The notes beneath the pieces are model-generated. The model saw nothing but the letters and a program-made list of their open reading frames with translations. It had not been told where the DNA came from and ran no database searches. Shown here in pieces: positions 34,696 to 43,682 of a stretch of 64,000 bases of DNA; position 1 is the first letter of the stretch; each line of letters begins with the position of its first letter. A program made the translations under genes and the position numbers. The DNA comes from G963663315 sp963668255. Its GTDB lineage: Bacteria; Pseudomonadota; Gammaproteobacteria; Arenicellales; Poriferihabitantaceae. The stretch is from assembly GCA_965116595.1 (NCBI GenBank), contig OZ220708.1:1798001-1862000 (forward strand), given 5' to 3'.

Positions 34696-36186
34696 TCAAC
34701 TCTTGCTGGCGCTTCGGCTGCCACTGTAGACGCTATAGACGATAGATATGACGCACAGCGAAATCAGCACGATATTGATTGTGCCGCTGGTAAAATAACT
34801 GAACACCCCATCCCCGCTTTCACCTATCAGTCTCCCCTGCAAAAAATTGTCTTCTGCGATCGGTCCCAGAATGATACCGAGAACCAGCGGCGCCGGTCCG
34901 AAACCGAATTTACTGGCAAAATACATCAACATTCCCAACGACATCATGATCAATACATCGGAATAGCTGGATTGGATACTATAGGTGCCGAAGACCGAGA
35001 GAATCAATATGGCCGCTGCCATATAGTGTCCGGGGACTTTCATGATCCAGCCACTGTGCTGGCTCAGAAACAGGCCGATTACCAGCATCAGTACCTGTGC
35101 AACCAGCAACGAATTGATGAAGGTCCAGGTCACTTCTGCATGAATGGTAAACAGATCCGGCCCGGGGAACAGTCCATGGATCAGCAGGCCGCCCAAAAGC
35201 ACGGCGGCAGTCGGACTGCCGGGTACGCTCAAGGTAAGGAGAGGCACCAGAGAAGGGCCAACCATCGCATTGTTTGCCGATTCCGCTGCGATAATTCCAT
35301 CAGGCTCACCCTGTCCGAAGGCAGAGGGGTTCTTGCTGGTTTTTTTGGCCTGGTCGTAGGCAACCAGCCCTGAAATCTGTCCACCGGCGCCGGGAATGAT
35401 ACCGACAATGATGCCGATTATCGAACCAATACTCAAGGCCCTGATCCGGCGTAAATTATAGGCAACCGACTTGAACAGACGTGAATCACCCAGCGCGTAG
35501 ATACTTGCTGTCTTATCCGCCATCGCCTGTTCCATCAGGGTAAAGACCTGGGGAACAGCAAACAGTCCGATCAGCGCCGCGACGATATGGACGCCGCTTT
35601 CCAGATGTTCGGAAACCACGAATCGTTCCTCTCCCAGCATTGGATTGTCGCCGATGGTGGATAGTGACAGCCCGAACAATCCGGCCAGCAGCCCCTTGAC
35701 CACCGAGGAACTGCCTATTGTCCCGATAATCGTGACTCCGAGAATCGCGATCCAGAACAGTTCCGTCGGCCCGAATTTCAGGGCCAGCTGGGCAAGCGGA
35801 GGGGTAAAGAATATCAGCACGAAAATTCCAATCACACCCCCTATGAACGAACTGGTGAAGCAATAATGCAAGGCCTCTGTCGCTCTTCCGGTTTTTGCCA
35901 GTTGATGCCCGTCCAGCGCCGTTGCAATATTTGCCGGGGCGCCGGGTACATTGACCAGAATAGCGCTGATTGCGCCACCGGCAACGGTGGCTGTGTACAT
36001 GGCGCCCAATAGAATCAACCCCGCGGCAGGCTCCATGCGAAAGGTGAATGGAATCATCAATGCTACCGCCATGGTTGGACTGAGGCCAGGCAGTGCGCCC
36101 AGTATCAGGCCCGCCAATGTTCCCCCGACCAGTAATGCAATATGGTAGAGGGTAAAGACCTTATCGAAGTGAAGCAGGAATTCCAT
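34696..36186 (-). CDS. TTT transporter large membrane subunit, TctA family
   Basis: Polytopic membrane protein of 496 residues, the translocating subunit of a TTT secondary transporter. The duplicated family motif is clear: GALPGLSPTMAVALMIPFTF near the N-terminus and GIIPGAGGQISGLVAYDQAK in the middle, each after a GxxxG-rich helix. It is driven by ion gradients together with TctB and the periplasmic TctC protein, all three encoded here in the order A-B-C. It is the first gene of the likely operon 36186-30035. Confidence 0.94.
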   Translation of the reverse strand: MEFLLHFDKVFTLYHIALLVGGTLAGLILGALPGLSPTMAVALMIPFTFRMEPAAGLILLGAMYTATVAGGAISAILVNVPGAPANIATALDGHQLAKTGRATEALHYCFTSSFIGGVIGIFVLIFFTPPLAQLALKFGPTELFWIAILGVTIIGTIGSSSVVKGLLAGLFGLSLSTIGDNPMLGEERFVVSEHLESGVHIVAALIGLFAVPQVFTLMEQAMADKTASIYALGDSRLFKSVAYNLRRIRALSIGSIIGIIVGIIPGAGGQISGLVAYDQAKKTSKNPSAFGQGEPDGIIAAESANNAMVGPSLVPLLTLSVPGSPTAAVLLGGLLIHGLFPGPDLFTIHAEVTWTFINSLLVAQVLMLVIGLFLSQHSGWIMKVPGHYMAAAILILSVFGTYSIQSSYSDVLIMMSLGMLMYFASKFGFGPAPLVLGIILGPIAEDNFLQGRLIGESGDGVFSYFTSGTINIVLISLCVISIVYSVYSGSRSASKS

Positions 36187-36340
36187 CGTGTTTTTTCTTG
36201 TTTAACCCCGGTTCGTTGCAGTTAATTATCGCACAAAATATTCTCAGTACAAACAGTCGGGCGTATCAGCCGGGTTGTCAGTAATTGCCGGCAGCGAGCC
36301 AAATCCGTTATCCTCGCCTCCGCCATGCCTGGTTGGGTGG

Positions 36341-36829
36341 TCAATTTAAATTGAAGCTTCTTTCATGCCAGACCTGATAGATTTCATCCGGCCACAGTGA
36401 ACTGAGCCATATAATAATCGTCAGGATTTGATCGCGCGACAGTTCGTCTTTCCATGGAGGCATGGCGCCGCCCATTTCCAGGGTTCCGTTCTCTATCACA
36501 TTCACCAGTACGGGCAGCGGGTGGTGCCAGGTATGTGCGGTGCCATTCAATGGCGGTGGGGGGTACTTCCCGTTTTCATCCCGTACATTCCAGTCTTCGG
36601 TGATCCCTTGTGCATTTTGGCCGTGGCACTCCGCACAATGGGTCTGGAACAGTTGTTTGCCCTGTTGCAAAATCATCGGATCCTCTATTCGCCGGGTCTG
36701 TGCAAGTGTCTCCGAAGCATGTCCGAACAGGCCAACCAGGAACAATACAGCCAGTATTACTGTCCATCCGGTACGCCGGATTGATTTGCATTGCCAGAAA
36801 TGTTCGGGCAGTATTATGTTGGTTATCAT
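36341..36829 (-). CDS. class I cytochrome c, exported
   Basis: Monohaem c-type cytochrome of 162 residues. The ATG at 36829 is followed by a basic segment and a hydrophobic signal (RTGWTVILAVLFLVGLFGHA) with a likely cut after TLAQ. The haem site is CAECHGQ with CxxCH, and the axial Met is probably in GGAMPPW. The frame runs further upstream to 37096, but that part overlaps the divergent aminotransferase gene and has no signal. It would carry electrons in the periplasm. No oxidase or dehydrogenase partner is adjacent. Confidence 0.82.
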   Translation of the reverse strand: MITNIILPEHFWQCKSIRRTGWTVILAVLFLVGLFGHASETLAQTRRIEDPMILQQGKQLFQTHCAECHGQNAQGITEDWNVRDENGKYPPPPLNGTAHTWHHPLPVLVNVIENGTLEMGGAMPPWKDELSRDQILTIIIWLSSLWPDEIYQVWHERSFNLN

Positions 36830-37033
36830 TTGGTCTAGCCTCACTTTGTCGGCGCTGAATATAACACAATGCATCACTGAGTTAAGGTCTCTCCACATTT
36901 GCGCTCCCGGTTTGTTCTGGACCCGGACACATTGAGGATTCGTTTGCCAGACAACACGCTCCAGCCTGATTTTAATATGATACCATCCGACCGAAACGCA
37001 TTCGCACGAGCTTGCCCAAGTGAGCCGCCTGTC

Positions 37034-38245
37034 ATGAAATTTTCCAGCCTGACCGACCGTATCTCGGGTGAAAGCGTGGACGCCTGGGAGGTGCACTATG
37101 AGGGAATGGCTCGCAGCGAAGCCGGAGAGGATATTATCGTTTTGAGCGTCGGTCAGGAAACCGACGAGGTGACCGAAGACGTGATTGTGGAGTCAGCGGT
37201 CGCAAGCCTGAGGGGCGGCCGTCATCATTATACCCAGATCCAGGGTACGATGGAGTTGAGAAGGGCGATTGCCAGGCGTCACAACGAACTTACCGGGCAA
37301 GCGGTCGATGAGCATAATTGCGCGGTATTCTCTGGGGCGCAAAATGCCTTGTTCGCCGCCGCCCAGTGTGTCCTCGAATACGGCGACGAGGTGATTTTGA
37401 TTGAGCCCTACTATACCACCTACCCGGCCACATTCACCGCATCGGGCGCCACACTGGTGAGTGTGCCGGTCAAGGCGCAGCACAATTTTGAACTGAACCC
37501 ATCGGATGTGATTGCTGCAATCACTGAAAAGACCCGGGCAATCGTGCTCAATTCCCCGAACAACCCGGTTGGGGTGGCCTACACTATCGAGCAATTCAAA
37601 CCCCTGGTCGCCGCTTGCGCGGAAAAGGGTATCTGGTTGATCAATGATGAGGTATACCAGGAATTACTGCTTCCGAAAGACAGGGCAAGCCCCGCCAGTC
37701 TTGCCGGCGCCGACCAGGTTTGCATTACCGTTTCCAGCCTGTCGAAGTCACACCGGATGACCGGTTGGCGTCTGGGCTGGGTGGTCGGACCGGTTGCGCT
37801 TATTGATAATCTGTATAATCTTTCGATATGTATGGCCTATGGCCTGCCGGAGTTCATCCTGGATGCGGCGGTGACTGCTCTTCAATCCGGTACGCATACG
37901 GCGGACCAGATCCGGCATAACATGGATACCCGGCGCAGGATACTCTATCGGATACTCGAAAACGTGGAGTCCCTGTCGCTCTATAGCGCTGCCGGTGGAA
38001 TGTATGTGGTGCTTGATATCACGCGTTTGCCGGTTTCGAGTCGGCAATTCGCCAGGGACATGCTGGATCAGCATGATGTTGCGGTTATGCCCTGCGATGG
38101 ATTCGGTACAACTGGCAAGGGTCTGATTCGCGTCAGTTTATGTGTTCTGGATGACAGGCTTGCGGTTGCCTGTGAGCGTATCGTTGCCTATATCTCCGGC
38201 CTGGAGGTGAAAGGTTCAGGGCCTGGGAGCGGGGTCGGGTTTTAA
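37034..38245 (+). CDS. class I/II pyridoxal-phosphate aminotransferase
   Basis: Fold-type I aminotransferase of 403 residues in the aspartate aminotransferase superfamily. The PLP lysine is in SSLSKSHRMTGWRLGW; NSPNNPVGVAYT is the Asn/Pro motif; the C-terminal Arg is in GLIRVSLC. ATG at 37034 is chosen because similarity begins at MKFSSLTDRISG; the frame continues upstream to 36899. Substrate unknown. It converges with the LOG gene (6 bases between stops). Confidence 0.88.
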   Translation: MKFSSLTDRISGESVDAWEVHYEGMARSEAGEDIIVLSVGQETDEVTEDVIVESAVASLRGGRHHYTQIQGTMELRRAIARRHNELTGQAVDEHNCAVFSGAQNALFAAAQCVLEYGDEVILIEPYYTTYPATFTASGATLVSVPVKAQHNFELNPSDVIAAITEKTRAIVLNSPNNPVGVAYTIEQFKPLVAACAEKGIWLINDEVYQELLLPKDRASPASLAGADQVCITVSSLSKSHRMTGWRLGWVVGPVALIDNLYNLSICMAYGLPEFILDAAVTALQSGTHTADQIRHNMDTRRRILYRILENVESLSLYSAAGGMYVVLDITRLPVSSRQFARDMLDQHDVAVMPCDGFGTTGKGLIRVSLCVLDDRLAVACERIVAYISGLEVKGSGPGSGVGF

Positions 38246-38251
38246 GGCGGA

Positions 38252-38800
38252 TCAAAACCTCTCCGCCATCCTGTCGAGCAGGGTACCCGGATCGGAATGC
38301 ACCGTATAGAGCGCCTGATGTCCGGGTTTGATGAACTCCTGACTGACCGCATGGCTTATGAAGTCATGCAGTTGATCGTAGTATCCGGCCGCATTCAATA
38401 GCCCGACAGGTTTGGGTTTGCTGTGAATCTTCAGTTGAGACCAGGTGATCGCCTCGAACAATTCCTCCAGTGTGCCGAATCCGCCTGGCAGTGCAATGAA
38501 TCCATCCGCCAGACTGGCCATTCTTGCTTTTCGATGATGCATGTCGGCCGTAGTGATCAGTCTGGTCAGACCACGATGGGCTACTTCGTTCTTGAACAGA
38601 TTATCCGGTATGACACCGATAACTTCGCCGTTGTTTGCCAGTACCGAGTCGGCTATCTGTCCCATCAGGCCAATGCCGCCACCGCCGTAAACCAGGCTGA
38701 TATTGCGGTCGGTCATGGCTCTGGCCAGAGATTTCGCCGCATCGCGATATTCCGTTCGGCTACCTGCTTTTGATCCGCAATATACGCATATTCTTTTCAT
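38252..38800 (-). CDS. LOG family protein (TIGR00730, cytokinin-type phosphoribohydrolase)
   Basis: Rossmann-fold protein of 182 residues. The signature PGGFGTLEELFE and the upstream HHRKARM arginine motif define the LOG family, which cleaves nucleoside 5'-monophosphates to base plus ribose phosphate; in bacteria AMP is a common substrate. It starts with MKRICVYCGSKAG, also typical. It is divergent from the next gene with a 55-base gap. Confidence 0.92.
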   Translation of the reverse strand: MKRICVYCGSKAGSRTEYRDAAKSLARAMTDRNISLVYGGGGIGLMGQIADSVLANNGEVIGVIPDNLFKNEVAHRGLTRLITTADMHHRKARMASLADGFIALPGGFGTLEELFEAITWSQLKIHSKPKPVGLLNAAGYYDQLHDFISHAVSQEFIKPGHQALYTVHSDPGTLLDRMAERF

Positions 38801-38855
38801 TGTTGTCTGATATATTCTGAAATTTGATCACATTCTATTTTAACCGGGAATTGTA

Positions 38856-39821
38856 ATGAAAAAAATCGGTTTTATCGGTCTCGGGAATGTCGGCGGCAAA
38901 CTGGCAGGCAGTTTATTGAGAAACGGCTTTGATCTTGTTGTACGCGATCTTGATCACAGCGCGGCGCAACCGTTTCTCGATGACGGCGCCTCATGGGGGG
39001 AAAGTCCAAGGCAGATGGCCGGGAGCGTGGATATTCTGATTACATGTCTGCCTGACCCCGTTGCCAGCGCTGCGGTGATGGAAGCGGATGACGGCGCCTT
39101 GCATGGTCTCGGTCAGGGCAAGATCTGGGCGGAAATGAGCACCACTGATGAGGCCGAGGTGCGTCGGCTGGGTGCGTTGGTGAAAGCCGTGGGCGCTGAG
39201 CCGGTAGACTGTCCGGTGTCGGGAGGTTGTCATCGTGCGGCAACCGGTAATATTGCGATATTTGCAGGGTGTGAACGCGACACATTCGAGCGGATTATGC
39301 CTTTGCTCACCACCATGGGGCGACGAATCCTGCATACAGGCCCGCTTGGCTCGGCTTCGATACTGAAAGTGGTGACTAACTATCTGGCCACTGCGAATCT
39401 GATTTCTCTTTGTGAGGCTCTTGTTACATCGAAGGCGGCCGGAATGGATCTGAATACGACTTATGAGGCGATCCGGATTTCTTCAGGAAATTCGTTCGTC
39501 CACGAATCCGAAAGTCAGGTTATCCTGAACGGCAGCAGGGATATCAGTTTTACCATGGGGCTGGTATGCAAGGATATCGGATTGTTCAGTGAGATAGCCA
39601 AACGCGAAAAAATTCCCCTCGAAATGGCGCCGGTGATGGTGGACATATTTGCAGATGGCCAGGCGCGATATGGCCCCAGGGAACTTTCTCCCAATATCAT
39701 TCGACGTCTTGAAGATGCCACCGGAATCAGTGTCACTGCGCCGGGGTTCCCACCGGAAATTCTGGATGATGAGCCGGAAGAAGCGGGTTATGAAGTACAG
39801 GTTTCCGGGCACGCTGCGTAA
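38856..39821 (+). CDS. NAD(P)-dependent beta-hydroxyacid dehydrogenase (3-hydroxyisobutyrate dehydrogenase family)
   Basis: Oxidoreductase of 321 residues. The Rossmann loop GFIGLGNVGGKLAGSLL is at the N-terminus, the substrate motif reads DCPVSGGCHRAATGN, and the catalytic lysine is in LKVVTNYLATANLI. Members oxidise 3-hydroxyisobutyrate, tartronate semialdehyde and similar acids. The specific substrate is not readable. It stands alone and converges on the TRAP operon. Confidence 0.88.
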   Translation: MKKIGFIGLGNVGGKLAGSLLRNGFDLVVRDLDHSAAQPFLDDGASWGESPRQMAGSVDILITCLPDPVASAAVMEADDGALHGLGQGKIWAEMSTTDEAEVRRLGALVKAVGAEPVDCPVSGGCHRAATGNIAIFAGCERDTFERIMPLLTTMGRRILHTGPLGSASILKVVTNYLATANLISLCEALVTSKAAGMDLNTTYEAIRISSGNSFVHESESQVILNGSRDISFTMGLVCKDIGLFSEIAKREKIPLEMAPVMVDIFADGQARYGPRELSPNIIRRLEDATGISVTAPGFPPEILDDEPEEAGYEVQVSGHAA

Positions 39822-39853
39822 ATTCCGATCCGCTCGTGTTGCAGGACGGGCAA

Positions 39854-42514
39854 TCAAAAGTGCAGGGATACGTCACGATGTACGGACCGGCAGGTGGCTA
39901 TCTGTTTTGCCCGGGCTTTCGTGAATCGTGGTTGCAAACGTATGCCTATTGTGCTTTTTATGATGTTGTCGTAATCTCGAAGCGCGGGCAATAATGATGA
40001 TGCCCGATCTCTCCACTCAAGTTCTGCAGCAAATAGTGACATGGCTTCTGCATGATGCTGTTTTGCAGCTTCGATATCCGGATTGTCTCCTTTTAATTTA
40101 CGTCTCGATTTTGAAAGTTGCGATTTGATTTTGGAAACACCATCGAAATCGCCAAGTCGTGATACGACCGATTTAATGGATTCGATAGCTATAGCCGCCT
40201 GATCGTTTTCGATTGATGAAGCCAGATTTCTTATGGCTGTTTCCATACCGGCCAGTGACGCTTTCTGATCAAGAAGTTGTATCAGCTTTTGCAGCGGTTC
40301 ATAAGCCGCATCCGAGTTTCGACGATAACTGACCCTTGCGTTATTTTCCACTTTCGCAAGGTCTTTATACTTTTGGTTTTCTTCCTGCCAGTTTGCCGGC
40401 AGACGATCCTCCAGCATTTTCTGTTCGAGCTCAAGTTCATGAATCTCCGATTCAATTGATTCCAGTTTATCGGGCGTTGCATCGACATTCCGCGACCATT
40501 GTCTGTGTTCGTCCTGCAATTTTTTCAGTTGATCGGCAATACTGTTGATTCGAATATTGACTTGGCGTACTTCGCTGTGAATTGGCTTGTAATCAGATAC
40601 GAATGCGTCAAGTTCAACGTTCGCTTCCCTTATATTTTCTATCAGGCCAAATGTATTTTCCGCCAGCCCGAAGCTGTCAGTCAGAGAACCCTGCCAGGCA
40701 TCCGGCAGTGCGCGTAAATCAGTCAGTCTGATCAGCGCCAGACTATCGAGTATTTCTGTTTCGCGCTCGTCGTATTCGCTGAAAACCTGCTCTTCAAGAC
40801 AATACTGCAGTTTTGGATTAATCGGGGGAGGCGCAGTTTCCGAAGTGAGGTAGGTACGATTAGGCATATAGTTAACCAGACTCGGAAAGTAGCCCACGAT
40901 AGCGAGTCCGACAAGCTGCAACAGGATGAATGCGACCGCGCCTTTGTAGATAGCCGTAGTCTTGACTGTCGGCGGCGCCACGCCTCTCAGGTAAAACAGG
41001 GCAAAGCCAAACGGAGGCGTCAGGAAAGAGGTTTGAATATTCAAACCGATCATTACACCCAGCCAGACTGCGGTGACGTTGGCGGAGGGATCGGACAACA
41101 GGATCGGCGCCACGATGGGAACAACGACTACTGCAATTTCAATAAAGTCAAGGAAGAATCCAAGCAGAAATATTACCAGCATCACCACCAGAAATTGAGT
41201 CCAGAATCCGCCGGGTAAGCCGGTTAAGAACTCCCGAACCAGATGTTCTCCTCCAAAGCCCCGGAATGCCGCCGTGAGCATTGCCGCGCCGATTAAAATG
41301 ATAAATACCATTGAGGTTGTCTTGGCGGTATCGATCATCACACTGACCAGTGTGTCATTTATTTTCCAGGTCCTCCATGTGCTCCAGATAATGGAGCCCA
41401 GGCATACGGATACCGCGATGGCTGCGAGAATGACTCCAAGCTGATCTCTTTGACTGGTTATATTCTTGATATTGAGATCGAAGAATTGAAGCAAGACCAG
41501 AATAACAGCAACCGAACAGATAAAAAGAATTAATGGCGTGTACCTGCTATGCGGATCATCCTTCAGTCGATATCCCCCCATGACGATTGCACCAACCGCG
41601 CCAATCGCGCCAGCCTGATTTACTGTGGCCACCCCGGTTACAATGGAACCGAGTACAGCAAAAATAAGAAACAGGGGCGGCACCAGGGAAATAACGACAT
41701 TGCCGAAGAATTTTCGATCATACTCTCCGTCATAGGGAATCGGCGGCGCCGTACCTGGTTTCAGGATTGCCCTGGTTAAAATGTACAACATGTACAAACT
41801 GACCAGAATAAGGCCAGGAATGAGTGCGCCCATAAACATATCCCCGGCGCTGGCAGAGGTAATGTCGAGTTCGGCAGGCATCGAAAATTCACCTGTCGCC
41901 TTTTTGAATTCCTGGGCTCTCAGGGTTCTTGCCTGGTCCGCTGCATTGGCTAACTGGTCGGCAAGGATGATCAATACTATCGAGGGCGGGATGATTTGTC
42001 CGAGGGTACCTGAAGCGCAAATGGTTCCCGTGGCCATTGGTTTTGAGTAATTATTGCGAAGCATGGCAGGTAATGAGATGAGCCCCATGGCAATCACCGT
42101 GGCGCCCAGTATGCCTGTTGTCGCAGCCAGCAATGCCCCAACGAATACTACGGAAATTCCCAATCCTCCGGGGACAGGCCCGAATAATTGAGCCATCGCC
42201 ACCAGCAGGTCTTCAGCGATTTTGGAGCGTTGCAGCATGATGCCCATAAACACAAATAATGGAATTGCGATGAGCGTATCGCGCTCGACCTCCCAGTAGA
42301 GACTGCGGAAATTCGTCACTCCTGCCGTCAACCACTGTACCGGGCCATCCTGGGCAAAATATGCCCCCGGGTCTCCTGCAAACATATAGCCGCAGATTGC
42401 GGCAAGACCAATCGATCCAATGGCAGACCCGGGTAAGGCAAAAGCGACCGGGAATCCTGAACTCAATGAAATGATCATCAAGAGAATGAGAACGCCCAGG
42501 AAAATCAATTCCAC
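39854..42514 (-). CDS. TRAP transporter large membrane subunit (DctM) with long coiled-coil C-terminal extension
   Basis: Protein of 886 residues, twice the usual DctM size of about 430. The DctM transmembrane part spans about 1-550, including SGFPVAFALPGSAIG, GTLGQIIPPSIVLIILAD and the LTPPFGFALFYLRGV hallmark near 499; a loop with extra helices (about 315-385) is inserted in the middle. From about 551 to 886 there is no membrane segment: a charged, Glu/Gln/Lys-rich region with heptad-like pattern, e.g. DKLESIESEIHELELEQKM. Start is GTG, sharing one base with the dctQ stop. The extension's function is unknown. Confidence 0.9.
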   Translation of the reverse strand: MELIFLGVLILLMIISLSSGFPVAFALPGSAIGSIGLAAICGYMFAGDPGAYFAQDGPVQWLTAGVTNFRSLYWEVERDTLIAIPLFVFMGIMLQRSKIAEDLLVAMAQLFGPVPGGLGISVVFVGALLAATTGILGATVIAMGLISLPAMLRNNYSKPMATGTICASGTLGQIIPPSIVLIILADQLANAADQARTLRAQEFKKATGEFSMPAELDITSASAGDMFMGALIPGLILVSLYMLYILTRAILKPGTAPPIPYDGEYDRKFFGNVVISLVPPLFLIFAVLGSIVTGVATVNQAGAIGAVGAIVMGGYRLKDDPHSRYTPLILFICSVAVILVLLQFFDLNIKNITSQRDQLGVILAAIAVSVCLGSIIWSTWRTWKINDTLVSVMIDTAKTTSMVFIILIGAAMLTAAFRGFGGEHLVREFLTGLPGGFWTQFLVVMLVIFLLGFFLDFIEIAVVVVPIVAPILLSDPSANVTAVWLGVMIGLNIQTSFLTPPFGFALFYLRGVAPPTVKTTAIYKGAVAFILLQLVGLAIVGYFPSLVNYMPNRTYLTSETAPPPINPKLQYCLEEQVFSEYDERETEILDSLALIRLTDLRALPDAWQGSLTDSFGLAENTFGLIENIREANVELDAFVSDYKPIHSEVRQVNIRINSIADQLKKLQDEHRQWSRNVDATPDKLESIESEIHELELEQKMLEDRLPANWQEENQKYKDLAKVENNARVSYRRNSDAAYEPLQKLIQLLDQKASLAGMETAIRNLASSIENDQAAIAIESIKSVVSRLGDFDGVSKIKSQLSKSRRKLKGDNPDIEAAKQHHAEAMSLFAAELEWRDRASSLLPALRDYDNIIKSTIGIRLQPRFTKARAKQIATCRSVHRDVSLHF

Positions 42515-43557
42515 TATACGGGCTCCTCGGTGGCCACGATTCCTCCCAGGTTACTGTCTTGAATTGCAGAGATATTGGTCAGCATGAAACTGACAAACTG
42601 AATGGCCATACTGACGGCGAATATAATCAGGTAAGCAGCCATCAGATACTTGGTATACATGCCAAACCCGCTTTGTGAGATTTCAAAACTGAGCAGCGGA
42701 CTATTGATGATGCTGCCTTTCCCCGACATGCCCTGGATCAGAATATTCCAGCAAAGCGGCAGTCCCAGAAAGAGAGAGCCCAGCGTGTTGGACAACGCCT
42801 TGCCCCTGTTGCTGAAGTTGGTGTAGAGCACATCGACCCGGACATGTCCATCCTTGACCAGTGTGTAGGCGCTGGCGAACAGGAACAGACCGGCATACCA
42901 GAATCGCACCAGGTCTCCCATGAACGCCTGTTCATAGGAAAAGACAAAGCGGGTAATTACAATCAGAAATTCTGCTGCGACAATCAGCAAGGCAAACCAG
43001 ATAAATCCCAGTGTTCGGGTAAAGCCGGCGATGGCAATGGAAAGCAGGATCAATGGAAAGTGAATATAACTGCCTCGAAAAATGGGCCTGCCCAACTGGA
43101 TGGTTAAATGTTCGCCTACGACCGCATTCAATAATCCCTCAATCCTTAAAAATGAAATAAGCATATCCACCAGACCAACCAGGAACACCGACCAGAATGC
43201 AGCCCTGACGATGAAACCGGAAATGCGGCTGTACAGTTCGGCGTCATCGTTCAGTTTTCGTGCGGGGGTCATTATGACCAGGGAGATAATGCCCAAAATC
43301 GCAACCAGTGAGGCAATAAACTGTATCCAGCCCTTGACAACATCGGAGTCGGTCAGATTTTTGACAGAACCCTCTGCGCCGATCAATCCGAGGTAAGAGA
43401 GAAAGGTTCGTATTCCTGGCCACTCAAACCAGTAGAGCAGTGTGTTGTCGATAAGAAACAGGAACAAAAAAACTATCATTGACGCAGCCAGCGCCCGAAA
43501 CCAGGTGTTCTGGCTGGATACTGGATGTGAAGAATGAGCACTCTTCACAATTGACAA
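42514..43557 (-). CDS. TRAP transporter small membrane subunit (DctQ), enlarged
   Basis: DctQ-type protein of 347 residues with perhaps eight membrane segments; usual DctQ has four and about 170 residues. The DctQ-like part is in the second half: a membrane helix, RFWYAGLFLFASAYTL then KDGHVRVDVLYTNFSNRGKA, the conserved HVRVD motif. The first half adds helices without a clear family. The start is TTG at 43557, with GTG at 43548 as alternative. It overlaps dctM by one base and follows dctP after 125 bases that carry a strong hairpin. Confidence 0.88.
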   Translation of the reverse strand: MSIVKSAHSSHPVSSQNTWFRALAASMIVFLFLFLIDNTLLYWFEWPGIRTFLSYLGLIGAEGSVKNLTDSDVVKGWIQFIASLVAILGIISLVIMTPARKLNDDAELYSRISGFIVRAAFWSVFLVGLVDMLISFLRIEGLLNAVVGEHLTIQLGRPIFRGSYIHFPLILLSIAIAGFTRTLGFIWFALLIVAAEFLIVITRFVFSYEQAFMGDLVRFWYAGLFLFASAYTLVKDGHVRVDVLYTNFSNRGKALSNTLGSLFLGLPLCWNILIQGMSGKGSIINSPLLSFEISQSGFGMYTKYLMAAYLIIFAVSMAIQFVSFMLTNISAIQDSNLGGIVATEEPV

Positions 43558-43631
43558 AAAATGGAGTTGTGCACTTCGGAGCCTGTGATCAAATTCGGGC
43601 GAAGTGGATCAGTAGCGGCCCTGGTTGTAAT

Positions 43632-43662
43632 CAGGAAACGGAGCATAGAGCTCCGTTTCCTG
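43632..43662. other. intercistronic hairpin between TRAP binding-protein and dctQ genes
   Basis: Perfect 13-bp stem (arm CAGGAAACGGAGC, 43632-43644, with 43650-43662) around the 5-base loop ATAGA. No T-run follows on the minus strand, so it is more likely an RNA-stability or attenuating element than a full terminator. It would let the binding protein be made in excess over the membrane subunits. Confidence 0.7.
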
Positions 43663-43682
43663 TGGTTGGAAGCCGGAAGCTG

